Shown: positions 1 to 11,094 of the stretch, in pieces | Layout: each line of letters opens with the position of its first letter | How positions within the stretch are numbered: the stretch's first letter is position 1 | The notes under the pieces: generated by a model | Databases searched by the model: none | Seen by the model: only the letters and a program-made list of their open reading frames with translations | Told to the model about the DNA's origin: nothing | Translations under genes and position numbers: made by a program | Source: Narthecium ossifragum | Taxonomy: Eukaryota > Streptophyta > Magnoliopsida > Dioscoreales > Nartheciaceae | Assembly: GCA_963920575.1 (NCBI GenBank) | Contig: OY986968.1 | Coordinates: 10,223,485-10,287,484, forward strand | Reading direction: 5' to 3' | Length of the DNA stretch: 64,000 nt

Positions 1-1661
1 GTTCCAGGGAAGAATGGATATCCTTTGTCATGAGGATGATCAATCTTCCTGGGAGGAAGGATTGATCGTCCTTGGCGCGACAAGGAGGGTGCCCTCTGTC
101 ACGAGGATGATCGATCTTCCTGGGAGGAAGGATCGATCTTCCTGGGAGGAAGGATCGATCTGCCTGGGAGGAAGGATCCATCTTCTTTGACTCGACAGGA
201 AGGGGGGCTCTCTGTTACTTGGAAGATCGATCTTTTCTTAGGAAAAGATCGATCTTTTCTTAGGGAAAGATCGATCTTTTCTTAGGGAAAGATCGATCCT
301 TTGGTGGCAGAGAGGAGTCTTTTATTGGCTTTACCCGCAGGGCCTTGTATGTACGGTTTTCTTACAGCTTTATATATTGTACATACCATTAAACATGTTA
401 ACCCCATATTAGGGGTAGTGGTGAACCAGGAGAGTGATGACTCCTGGGATGTTTAGAATAAGTGGGTGAGTGACCCTACTGTTTTCCATAGCCTTGCATG
501 TCAGCATGCACCGAGGGCCTTTATCTGTGTGGTTTTCCTTCTGTTGTTTGTGGGGCTGCTTCCTGATGCAAGTTGCTGGTGAACTGGCTGGCAGTTGGTG
601 GTGTACCACTGCAGCAGTTCCAGACCTTAAATATATGTTCACCACCCCGGGCCGGCCGTGTGCCGAGCCCAGACCTTGTTCATGTTATCATCCCATGTTG
701 CTGCATGCTTAAATATTGTATATGCGCATGTTCATCGCATGCATTATTGTTGTGCATTAGTTGCATAAGGTTAGGGCGTGGGCGATCTGTGGGTCGTCGT
801 CCCGAGACTTGGAAGCTGGGATTTAGTCCTAGGACCGAGGTCGGGTAGTTTGGACCAGGTTTAAATTGTAGTGTAGAGTCAAATTCAATGATAGGCCTAG
901 ATGACTCGTACACCTGTGGATTGATGATAATAGAGGTCGTGTCGATCTCTAGTCGAGTTCTGAGGTGTAGCCGGTGTCCAGCTATGACGACTCTTGAGTA
1001 GAAGGAGTGCCTACTTAGCGGTGTCGTTTCCCACCAATAGTGTCGGCTTCCTGCTTGTGAGTCAGTAGTGTCGGTTCCTCCTTACTGAGCGTGACCCATC
1101 ATGTGACCAGTTCTTCTGGAAGACCATGATCGTGGACCTCAGGGACACGCGGTGGGGTTATGGGGCGCCTTTGTATACTTAGACTTTACTAGAGGGCGAC
1201 ATTATTGTGTTTCCCTCTTCCTTCTGTGTGTCGTAGTGTAGTTTTCCTGCTGAGCTTAGTTGCTCACTTCTATCTGAGCTGCGTTTTGCAAGTGCAGGCG
1301 TTAGATCCTCTTCGGTGGCCTCTACCGGGCAGTTGGTCGGCGGTGCGGCGGGCGCCAGGCGGAGTCTGAGAGGTGGTGATCCTTTATTGCTTTAAACTCT
1401 TTGTTAGTTAGTCTCCTACGGGAGTGTTTATATATTGTATTCGAATCTTCCCCTCTCCGATGATATGTATTTTAAACTTGGGTTTTGTAATCTGTGGTTC
1501 GAGGCTATTTTAATTATAGTTTTTTAAATTGAGAGTGTTTTTGATGAATTGTTAGGGAGACCAATAGGTTAGAGGGAACCCTCGTCAAATTTTTCACATT
1601 TCATTAGGTTTCGGTTCGCGTCGCCCGGCCCGGTTGGGCTTTCGCGGGTCGGGGTGTGACA
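1..1661 (+). mobile_element. 3' part of a long LTR (solo-LTR family S2)
   Basis: The segment ends in GGGTCGGGGTGTGACA, the 3' end of the long-LTR family also seen at 59670-61838 and, reversed, at 13481-15740. Shared internal landmarks include a stretch reading gtggtgaacc..gggag..gtttagaataa near 418-470 (compare 60960-61015) and the closing ggttcgcgtcgcccggcccgg block. The 5' end lies outside the window. No primer-binding site follows position 1661, so this is a 3' LTR or a solo LTR. The TG...CA ends, the 5-bp TSDs of the other copies and lengths above 2 kb suggest a Del/Tekay-type chromovirus LTR. That assignment rests on memory of such LTR ends and is inference. No coding region is supported here. 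Confidence 0.75.
95..300. repeat. Array of AAGATCGATCTT palindromes
   Basis: A short unit built around the self-complementary core GATCGATC repeats with spacers such as ctgggaggaagg and ttcttaggga. At least six copies of (A)AGATCGATC(TT) or GGATCGATC lie between about 106 and 298. Each unit is palindromic and the array is tandem, so single strands could fold into many hairpins. The same core is scattered at 59878-60770 in the same LTR family. Confidence 0.85.
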
Positions 1662-1666
1662 TTAGG

Positions 1667-2092
1667 AGTAGTATAATTTAATGTAATCGTAGGACCAAAG
1701 ACAATCTATGCCAAGCAAGGATAGGTTATGCCGTTGGGAATATTAACTTTGTTTTAGGGATTCATGTGACCTTGTAGCTATATGATCCATAATGTTGAGA
1801 GAAGGGAGCAAGATGATAACTAGAGAAGACTAATAATGAAACTAGGGTGGATTGAGCAATTCCTAAGTAACTACTCCATTGATTCACAATAATCAACCTT
1901 TTATTTCTTTTCTTTATTAGTTTATATAACTCTATTCAATCTTTAATTCTTTTTCTTAGTTTTAGGATTTTGAGAATTGATTTTGATTTCCAATGTTTTC
2001 CCTATAGATCGACTCCCGACTTCACTGCTATTCTACCTAATAGTGTAGTGATTGAATAAGGATTATAAATCTAAATTTGATTGAGTTTCCAA
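1667..2092 (+). mobile_element. Athila-like LTR 3'-end fragment
   Basis: This stretch aligns by eye with 52290-52600. Both contain tttagggattcatgt, a gataactagagaa block, and a tttccctat(a/g)ga(t/c)cga motif followed by a cac..gctattct..tagt stretch. That last layout is typical of the U5 part of Athila LTRs. It is fused directly to gag-internal sequence at about 2093, so the LTR end, primer-binding site and leader have been lost. No coding potential is seen. Confidence 0.55.
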
Positions 2093-3567
2093 TGACTAAA
2101 GACCAAAGATATGATGGCTGCCCGGACCTCTCCATACAGCGAACCTCCAAAGCCAGCTGGGCCTTGTGTGATATGTCAGGGCGTGGATCACCAGATTGAT
2201 GATTGCTCTACCTATGCTGAGATGAGGGGCATGTACGATAAAGATTGCAACATCATACGCGCATTCAGGAGGCCGTAGTGCCCTATTCAAAGACGTATAA
2301 TCCAGGGTGGCGAGAGCATCCGAACTTCAGCTGAAAGTCGAACGCTCCACAAAGCAACGAGCATCATCATCAACCACCACCCAATAAGCCTTTTTCTAAC
2401 CCTCCTTATAATGCATCCGATTTTCCTAAGCCTACATTCACTAATAGTTTGCAGAAACTGAAATCCATGATTGTGCAGGAATCCAAGGAAAGAAAGGAGT
2501 ATATTCAAAAGCTTAAGAGCCAGATCACGAAGCGGATCAACTCATTGAGCGTGTACAAACGAGGGAAGTTCCCATATCAACCCCAACAAACACATGTATC
2601 CAGTACTAAGCAAACCAACGTGAAGGAGATGAACACCGTGACTACAAGAAGCGGAAAAATAACAATAAGTCCTTCAAGGGAGCCAGCCAAACTTCTGACT
2701 GCTACTGAGGGAGAGGACCGAATTGAGGAGAACCCTGCAGAGGCCAATCATCCAGCCGGCCCCATGCTAGGCGAGTTTAAGATGCGTGTCCCTTTTCCTC
2801 AAGCATTGAAATCTACTAAACTAACTATAGAGCCCAACAGTGAGATCTTGGAACAACTTCGGCAAGTTAGGGTAAACCTTCCTTTTCTGCATGTTATTAA
2901 GCAAGTGCCTAACTATGCCAAAGTGATTAAAGATTTATGTACTATGAAGAGATGACATCATGTAAAGAAAACAACATTCTTAACATAGCAGGTTAGTGCA
3001 TTGCTTAATCATAGGATTCCTCCGAAATACAAAGATCCTAGCTGTCCTACTGTGTCTTGTTTCATTGGAGAGCATGAAGTAGGACATGCTTTATTAGATT
3101 TTGGTTCAAGTGTCAATTTAATGTCATATTTTGTTTACTTGCAACTTGGTTTAGGACAGATTAAGTCGACATCCATGGTCCTGCAACTGGCAAATAGATC
3201 TACGAAAATTCCACGGGGAGTAGTGAAGGATGTGCTTATGCAAATAAATAAATTTTATTTTCATGTTGATTCCTTAGTCTTGGATACACGGGCTATAGTA
3301 ACTGCTGACTCTAGAATTCCATTTATCTTAGGTAGACCGTTTCTTGTTACTGGTAACGCTATAATTAATTGCAGGAATGGTCTAATGAAACTAACTTTTG
3401 GAAATATGATTTTAGAAATTAATGTTTTTAATATTGTTAAGAAGCCCCCCTAAGGATGATGAATGCCAGCAAACTTACCGGATTGACTCGCTCACTGAAG
3501 AGGAGTTCGTGGCGGCTGAAATTGAATCCCTAGAGTTTGAATTAGATACAAGTGCCGATGTTGATAG
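2093..3567 (+). pseudogene. Athila-1 gag C-terminus and protease, decayed
   Basis: From about 2093 the sequence matches the Athila-2 gag-pol of this window (21540-22830, other strand). It covers the CCHC-like region near 2160-2210 (CVICQG..), the Lys-rich linker (ORF 2449-2955) and an aspartic protease (3001-3453). The protease retains an LLDFGSSVNLM active-site block, with Asp where D(S/T)G is expected, and the downstream ILGRPFL motif. Stops at about 2953 and 2278 and frame changes show it is dead. The reading frame runs into the solo LTR at 3568 and resumes at 6137. Athila is a Ty3/gypsy lineage; the gag and protease style fits it well. Confidence 0.85.
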
Positions 3568-6131
3568 TGTCATACCCCGATTCAGAAAACCCATCCAGGA
3601 CGAGGCATGAAGGTTCATATCACTATTCATCTCTAATTTGCGCGATACAAAGCGGAAAAGACAGATAAATTTAAACAATTTATATTCCAGAGGTGAAACA
3701 GTAATCCAATTCATATATATACATCAAGTTGTACTGATACAAAATTCTTTATCAAAGTCCTCCAAGGGAATGATTTTATACAATAATCCAAAAGTCCTCG
3801 AAAGATGTTTACAATTTACAAAACTGCCCAAGGTAAAACAATCGTCCTCCAGCAACCTCAAGCACCTCTGAATGTAGTTGCGCCTCCAAAGATGATCCCG
3901 CCGGCTCTACTGAAGAAGAACTGACGCCTGCACCTACAAACGCAGCCCGGGTAGGAGTGAGTGATATGCTCAGTAGGGTTCCACTCTACGGCACACAGAA
4001 GGGAGGAAAATAACAACGGTGTTGACTTCCCGCTCAAGCCTAAGGAATGCCACGGGGTCCACAACCCCTGTCGACTACCCCAAGGGATCTTACTCTTCTC
4101 AACCGACCACACTGGGATACATCAACCAAACACGCTGGGAGGAAACAGAGAACCAGAACCAGTAGGATCACCCTTACCAAGCAGGAAGCCACTGCCTGAC
4201 GACCATGTCAGGGGCACCGACAACCATCCTTAGCACTTAGCCTTGGGAAGACAACACAACTTCTAAACCTCAAAACACTTATCAAAGTCAACTACAACAC
4301 ATCCTCAATAACAAGAGATTCAATTTTAATCACGCCCTAGTCCTGACTACCCAGCCACGGCCCTAAGGCTAGATCCGAGCTACCCGAGAGCCTCGGATCG
4401 ACGATCAACCCATCGCCCGCCTAACCTGATATGCCTCTAATGCAAACAAGATGCATGCAATGCTCAGGCACAGATAACGAGATATAGGTATGCAACAACA
4501 TGACGATAATCATACAGGGCTAGGCATAGCCTATAACTAGCCAAAGGGGTGAGCATAGCAAAGGGTCTCAAATACAGATAATCTATACTAACCAAACAAT
4601 GATTAGCACCAAGAGATGGACATAGATATACAATAGTCTTCAGTGCTCTCTTGCACCTGACAGACTAAGGTTCCACAGTTACCCCGTAGGTAACTGGCCA
4701 GCACTTATACAATAGCCCTCGGCACACGCCGGCATTTAAATAAGCATTTAAATATATCATTCAACTAAGTATTTAAATGCACAACCATCCATAAATCCAC
4801 CAAAAAGACCAACGCCCAATTCAATTCCCAATCTCAATAGAAATCCCTCGAAAATCCCATGAAAACGACGTGTATGCTTCCTAACATGATTGGAGATCTA
4901 TCATGGATGAAAATCAATCAAGGGAAACCAGCAAACACAGCTCAGTGGCCCACGGTCGATGTGACGATCGATCCGACGGTCGACCGTGAGGCCACAGTCG
5001 ATGCCACGGTCGATCCGACGATTGACCGTGGGGTCAAACGAGGGAAAAGCATAAGGTCCACGGTCGATCGGTGCATCGAGCCTGGGAAGCCCAAACCGGG
5101 ACAGAGCCTCACGAACGATGCGACGGTCGATCCGACGGTCGACCGTGAGGCGGAATGAAAAAGGAGAAGGAACCACGGTCGATCGGGGCATCGACCGTGA
5201 GAGGCCAAAAACGCGACAGAACCCGACGGTTGATCCGACGGTCGACCGTCAAGCCTGAAAGAAGCGTATTAATGCTTGACGGTCGATCCACCGATCGACC
5301 GTCAGCCCCACGGCACAGTTCCTCATAACAGTGCCGGAAATCCAATTTCTTGGATTTGAATGATCAAATTTTGTTGGAAGTTGATGAAACATTGCAAGCA
5401 TGCGTAAAAGATGATGGGGAAGCTAATGGTATGATGAAAACATGATTTTGATGGTTAAAACTCAAACCTAGGTCTCAATGGTCGAAAACTGACGAAACGA
5501 CGATAATACGGAAATCGTCCAATAAAATACGGTAATCAACTGATAGGAATATTAGAAACAAGCCATAATACACATGCATTGAACCACACAACATTCTAAA
5601 ATATATTCCTACAGCGAAAGCACATAAAACCTATCCTAGGAGAACCCGATCATAAGATCGAGGTAGAAACACCGACCTGAACAAGCAGGGTAGCTCCTCC
5701 ACGCATCCCCCAACTCCGATCGTCGGAATCCGCTCCTCGAAACCCAAACTCCGAAGCCCTAGCACCGCTGGTTGGAGAGAGAGAGAAAGAGAACAGCAGG
5801 AGAAGAAGAAAGAAAAGAGGGAGAAAGGAGGAGAGCTTAAATAGAAAGCTGGAATCGATCACAGCCGTCCGATTCGATCTCTCCCGATCGAGCTCCGATC
5901 TTCCGATCGGAAGCGCCCTTAAGGTTCTACTCAAACACTTACATCAATCCAAGGCCGTGTGTAACGCAGGTGTGAAACTGACCACCAGAGAGCATATTTA
6001 CCAAAATGCCACTGGGGTCAAAAACAGTGATGCGATCAACCGATCGCATCCCAAGGCCAACCGAGCCAAACCACAAATCCAGACCCTCGACCTAACGCGG
6101 TCGGACCGGGTTGGAGGTACGGGTCCTCACA
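3568..6131 (-). mobile_element. Solo LTR (family S1) inserted in Athila-1 pol
   Basis: The element begins TGTCATACCCCGATTC and ends GGTACGGGTCCTCACA. It is flanked by the exact 5-bp duplication GATAG (3563-3567 and 6132-6136). Removing it restores the Athila frame: the sequence before 3568 (..SADVD) and after 6137 (gcactaactt..) is continuous in the paralogue at 21330-21400. It is 2564 bp with no gag-pol and no internal domain, so it is a solo LTR left by LTR-LTR recombination. It is related to 46135-48627. In its own orientation (- strand) it starts TGTGAGGACCCG. The two strands contain only chance ORFs. It carries the CGGTCGAT palindrome cluster at 4955-5315. Confidence 0.92.
4955..5315. 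repeat. CGGTCGAT/ATCGACCG palindrome cluster in solo LTR S1
   Basis: About a dozen copies of (A)CGGTCGAT and their reverse complement alternate here, as in gacggtcgatccgacggtcg followed by accgtgagg. Individual units form inverted repeats with 2-8 base loops. The phrase gcatcgagcctgggaagccc, then aaac..gacagagcctcacg and gatgcgacggtcgat, is nearly identical to the copia LTR cluster (8310-8400). Confidence 0.9.
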
Positions 6132-6136
6132 GATAG

Positions 6137-8095
6137 TATATGCACTAACTTAGAATATTGTCCTTTTGCAGGTCCATGGCATCCAAGGTTTGAAGAACTG
6201 CCAGAAAGATGACAACCACCAATGTCATCAGAAGTAGAGCCGCCCATCTTGGACCTAAAGCCGCCATCTCAAGGTTTAAAGGATGCCTACATTGGTCCAG
6301 GTGATACGTACCCAGTTATTATTTCTTCAGCATTAATTGCAGAGCAAGGTGAGCACTTACTTAGAGTTTTAAATGAGCATAAATCAGCTATTGGTTGGAA
6401 TATAGTAGATCTGAGAGGTATTAATCCCTTGAATTGCTCCCATAAGATTAATCTTGAACATAGAGCTGCACCTCGTAGGGATCCTCAGCTTAAGTTGAAC
6501 CCTATAATGAAGGACATAGCAAAAACTGAAGTACTAAGATTATTAGATGTAGGAATCATCTATCCCATTGCCGATAGCAAGTGGGTGAGCCCAACTCAGG
6601 TTGTGCCTAAAAACTTTGTTGTCACTGTTGTTGAGAATGAAAGTTGATACTTTGTCCCCACTAAATTGGTAACAGGATGGCGCATTTATATAGACTATAG
6701 GAAACTGAATGCAGCCACCTGTAACGATCACTTTCCATTACCTTTTCTAGACTAGATCTAGAGAGAGTAGCTGGACATCCTTTTTATTGCTTTCTTGACA
6801 GTTATTCTGGATATTATCATATTGATATTGCATTAGAAGATCAGGAAAAAATGACGTTTACATGCCCTTTTGGTACTTATGCTTTTCGTAGGATGCCATT
6901 TCGACTGTGTAATGCCCCAACTACATTCTAGCGTTGTATGATGAGTATGTTTACTGATATGAAAGAGGAATACATGAAAGTATATATGGATAATTTGACT
7001 GTGTTTGGTAATACTTTTGATTGCATGCTTGCAAAACTTAAAACGAGTCTTGGTCAGATGTGAAGAGAAGCACCCTGTGCTTAATTGAGAAAAGTGCCAC
7101 TTCATGGTACCCTCAGGCATTGTGTTGGGCCACATTGTCTCTTCCAGAGGCATTGAGGCAGATCGATCAAAAATCGATCTCATCTCAAATATTCTTGTGC
7201 TTAAAACTGTTAAAGACATTAGATCATTTTTAGGGCATGCAGGATTTTACATGAGATTTATTTAAAACTTTTCTTCTATGGCTCGTCCCTTGTGTATTCA
7301 TTTGATTAAGGATACCCCTTTTGAGTGGATTGTTGCCTGTCAAGAGGCTTTTCAAGCCTTGATTGATAAATTGACTTTCTACACCCACCATACAGACACC
7401 TGATTGGAGCCTTCCTTTTGAGCTGATGTGTGATGTGAGTGATTTTATTGTAGGAACAGTATTAGGGCAACAAAGAGATGGGAAACCACATGTTATTCTT
7501 TATGCTAGCAGAACCTTGTATAGTGCACAGATGAACTACTCTACCACTGAAAAAGAACTGTTAGCCATAGTCTTTGCATTAGAGAAGTTTCGTGCTTATT
7601 TGATTGGTTCTCCCATCACTATTTTTATTGATCACGCCGCGTTGAAGTACCTTCTTCCAAGAAGGATGCTAAAGCACGCCTAATACATTGGATATTGATC
7701 TTGCAGGAATTCGATATCTCCATCAAAGACAAGAACGGTGTGGGGAACGTAGTTGCTAATAATTTGTCAAGCTTGATGGTGGAGGTAGATGTCGATAAGC
7801 CACCTATCATAGATGATTTCCCTAACCAGAATCTCTTTTCAGTTGCACGGCTTCCCTAGTATGCGCATATCATCAATTACTTGGTGACAGGTGAGATCCC
7901 TTCCCATTGGAGTGCGCAGGATAAACGTAGATTTTTTATTGAGCTAAAGAACTTTTATTGGGATAATCCCTATTTGTTTAAGTATCACCCTTACCAAATC
8001 ATCCGTCGTTGTGTTCCTGATCATAAAATTGAAAGCATTATCACGTTTTGTCACTCTTATGCATCTGGAAGCCATTTTTCCATGGAAAAGAATAT
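6137..8095 (+). pseudogene. Athila-1 reverse transcriptase, RNase H and integrase start, decayed
   Basis: This continues Athila-1 pol beyond the solo LTR. Visible blocks are the RT N-terminus (6222-6647, with ..DSKWVSPTQVVPK), the RT palm near 6983-6994 where the expected YMDD reads YMDN, RNase H (7426-7683, CDVSDFIVGTVLGQ and YSTTEKELLAIVFALEKF) and the integrase zinc-binding N-terminus (7881-8095, HPYQIIRRCVPDHKIESI). Several in-frame stops (for example at 6645 and 6755) and frameshifts make it non-functional. It stops abruptly at 8095, where a copia element is inserted. The rest of the integrase is absent; the pol end reappears at 23872. Confidence 0.88.
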
Positions 8096-8215
8096 TGTTG
8101 ATCCTAACATTGTTTTGATGATGCCAATATACATTAAATGATAAAATATATGTTTAGTATTTATTACCCCTTTAATTGGAAATCTTAAATTCAATATTTA
8201 AGTTATTTTTGTACT

Positions 8216-8735
8216 GACGGTCGATGCAATGATCGACCATGGGAATGTGACGGTTGATCCATGAATCGACCGTGGTGAATGCATCATACTTGGAAATATG
8301 CGTATTGGCTCACGGTCGATCGGTGCATCGACCCTAGGAAGCATAAAACTTCACAGAGCCTGACGGATGATGCGACGGTCGATGCGGCGGTCGACCGTGG
8401 CGCATTAATGAAGAAAGTGAAGAAGCGACGGTCGATCGATGCATCGACCCTGGGAAGCATAAAACTTCACAGAGCCTGACGGACGATACTACGGTCGATG
8501 CGGCAGTCGACCGTGGCTCTTTTATGAAGAAAAGTCAAGGAGCGACGGTCGATCCGAGCATCGACCCTGGGAAGCAATTCTCTCAACATAGGATGACGGA
8601 CGATATGATGGTCGATGTCACGGTCAACCATGAGAGTAACGGACGATGCGTGGATCGACCGTCGAGCAAAAACGCTGACTTTTTTATACGTGACGGACGA
8701 TGCATGGATCGATCGCCAGCAACGCGTAGAGTAAA
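8216..8735. repeat. CGGTCGAT palindrome cluster in copia LTR
   Basis: Two long units of roughly 110-120 bp (about 8305-8405 and 8425-8520) are repeated. Each begins cggtcgatcg(g/a)tgcatcgacc and contains tcacagagcctgacgga. They are followed by more divergent CGGTCGAT/GATCGACCG copies up to about 8735. The motif also occurs in gypsy and solo LTRs of this window. The cluster ends about 70 bases before the TATA box. Confidence 0.9.
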
Positions 8736-8800
8736 AAACTAGCCGTTGGAGAGTTGCAGAGAGCCGTTGGAGCTCCTTGTTGAGCTGGTTGAAGCCCAAA

Positions 8801-8807
8801 TATAAGT
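8801..8807 (+). promoter_or_regulatory. Putative TATA box of the copia LTR
   Basis: The sequence aaaTATAAGTAG lies about 460 bases before the end of the LTR, a normal place for the U3/R boundary. It is the only strong TATA-like site downstream of the palindrome cluster. Transcription from it is inferred, not shown. Confidence 0.5.
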
Positions 8808-9265
8808 AGTTCCTTTATGTAAACTTGCCACAACTTTTATCATTATTATTGAAATCATCTGAGCAAGTTTCAGAAAAGCTTTCTACTTATTCTCTTTTGT
8901 GCTACAACCTTTGTAAACCTTCTTCAAGTGTGAAGAGGTATCTTGAGAGATAGTCAATAGCAAGTGGCTGTGAGTGTAAGGTCACCAAGCACCAGGAAGC
9001 TTGGAGGAAAAGCTTGTAAGGGATTTGCAAGTAGTGGAACCTCAAGGGGAGCATTGAGAGAAGTGGACGTAGACCAAGAGTTGGGTTGAACCACTATAAA
9101 ATCGGTACCATCTCTCTAACCCTCTTGATTGTATTCTTGCATGCGTTTTGCTTTAGTTTCATTTCATCTACAAGCATTTAAAGTGTTAGTTCTCTCCTAC
9201 CTGATTTTTCCATTAAACTAGATTTTCGAAAAGAGTCCAATTCACCCCCCTCTTGGACCTTCAAT

Positions 9266-9278
9266 TGGTATCAGAGTT
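9266..9278 (+). other. Primer-binding site (tRNA-iMet) of the copia element
   Basis: TGGTATCAGAGTT matches the usual plant retrotransposon PBS complementary to initiator methionine tRNA (TGGTATCAGAGC) apart from the last base. It follows the LTR end with a two-base gap. Confidence 0.9.
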
Positions 9279-9327
9279 AGGTCTCTATTTTAGTGGTGTA
9301 ACAACCCTTAGAGGATCCTATCTAGAG

Positions 9328-11070
9328 ATGGAAAACATAGAGGGACAAGCTACCAATAGGCCACCCTACTTCAATGGTTCAAACTATAATTACTGGAAAA
9401 CAAAAATGGAAATTTTTATTCAGTCAATGGACTATGAGACCTAGTTAGTAATAGAGGATGGACCTTATATCCCTACTAAAATTGTTGATGGGAAAGATGT
9501 CCCAAAGACAAAGAGTGACTACACCCCAATTGACCTCAAGAACTTTCAAACTAATGCCAAGGCCAAAAGCTTTCTATTTTGTGCCCTTAGCCCTAGTGAA
9601 TTCAATAGAGTCTCTACATGCAAATCAGCAAAAGAGATATGGGACAAACTTGAGGTTACTTACGAGGGAACAAGTCGTGTTAAAGAGTCAAAAATCAGTA
9701 TGCTTGTACATGAGTATGACTCTTTTGCATGAAGAATGATGAAACTATTAGTGAGATGTTTACACGTTTTACTAACATATTAAATATGCTTGAATCTCTT
9801 GGAAGAATTTATGCTAACGATGAGGTTGTGAGGAAGATTCTTAGGTGTCTACCTACGTCGTGGGTTCCTAAAGTGACAGCGATCGAAGAAGCCAATGATC
9901 TATCCAAATTGTCACTAGATGAGCTCATGGGTTCCCTCATGACCTATGAGATCAACTTGAAGAGAAGCAACGAAGAAGGAGATAAAAAGAAGAAGACGGT
10001 TGCCTTCAAGTCGTCTAACAAAGACTCATCCGATTCAAGTGAAGTAGATGACGATGAGGAGTTGGCGATGATATCAAGAAGAATACAAAAGATCTTCAAG
10101 CGCCAAGGAGGAAAGAAATTCTTCAAGAAACAATTCTTCAAAGGTGAAAAGCATAATCCTGCCTCTTCTAACACAAATGAAATAATATGTTATGAGTGTA
10201 GAAAACCCGGACACTACAAGTTCGATTGCCCTCAACTCAAGAAGCCAACAAAGAAAGAGTTCAAGAAAAAGAAGGCAATGATGGCTACTTGGGGAGAAAG
10301 TGATGTGGAGACCTCATCCGATGAACAAGAACAAGAGGTAGCCAACATATGCTTAATGGCACATGGACATGAGGAAGAAGAAGAAAATGAGGTAGAGGAT
10401 GAGCTTGCTTTTGAAGAACTCTTTGATGCTTATCATGCTTTAGCTAATGATTTCAAAGTCCTTAAAAAGAAATACTATGCTACTTGTAAGGACTTGAAGA
10501 AAGTAGAAGAAGAAAAAGTAGATGCCATGCATAGGATTGGAACTCTAGAAAAAAAAATAAATGTATGGTAGATAACAAGTCTTGTGATACAAATGACACA
10601 CTTGAGGATGAACTCAAGGACACTCAATATGAGCTCACCATATTGAAGAACACAAACTATGATATGTAAAGGGAACTCATCTTCTTGAGGAAATCAAAGA
10701 GAGATCTCACTCTTGAGGTAAATGACTTAAAAATCACTATAGCAAAATTCGTGAAGAGTAGAAACAAGTTAGATGAGATTCTTGATAGCCAAAGGAACTC
10801 CTTAAACAATGAAGGAATTGGCTACAACCCTAGGAAGGTGAACAACCAAAAGAAGACTAACTTTGTTAAAGCTTCTTGTCATCCTCCTAAGGTAACACAA
10901 GCACCTATATGTCATTATTGTTGCAAAGTAGGTCACATTGCACCTAGTTGCTATCTAATGAGGAATGCTAATGCTAAGAAAATTTGGACACCTAGACATT
11001 CATCTTCTTCTCTTATGCATAGTACTAATGCAAATGGACCCAAAAAGATTTGGGTACCAAAAATCAAGGT
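9328..11070 (+). pseudogene. Copia gag (Sirevirus-like), frameshifted
   Basis: The gag starts at ATG 9328 (MENIEGQATNRPPYFNGSNY, a typical copia gag opening). It is broken by a TAG at 9442 and then passes through three frames (9458-9739, 9729-10571, 10685-11070). Two CCHC zinc knuckles are visible, CYECRKPGHYKFDCP near 10190-10240 and CHYCCKVGHIAPSCY near 10905-10960, with Lys/Glu-rich coiled-coil segments between. An extended gag with two knuckles is characteristic of the Sirevirus/Maximus lineage. It would have formed the virus-like particle; it cannot now be translated as one protein. Confidence 0.88.
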
Positions 11071-11094
11071 TTGATCTCCTATTTATAGGAATGC

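Larger units (their letters stand above)
8096..9263 (+). mobile_element. Sirevirus-type copia 5' LTR
   Basis: The LTR starts TGTTGATCCTAACATTG at 8096, directly after gypsy integrase sequence, and ends CCCCCCTCTTGGACCTTCA at 9263, a typical Sirevirus/Maximus LTR end. The initiator-tRNA-Met primer-binding site follows within three bases. The 5-bp AATAT at 8091-8095 would be one TSD arm; the other is lost with the 3' end of the element. A TATA box lies at 8801 and a large CG-rich palindrome cluster occupies 8216-8735 just upstream of it. Length is 1168 bp. Confidence 0.88.

Noticed and set aside
95..300. CRISPR-like array
   Set aside because: Repeats are palindromic LTR units with variable spacers inside a plant retrotransposon; no cas genes, wrong kind of genome.
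3568..6131. Family S1/S2 as large MITE or TRIM elements
   Set aside because: The TG..CA ends, 5-bp TSDs and length above 2 kb fit solo LTRs better; no internal direct repeats at the ends were seen.
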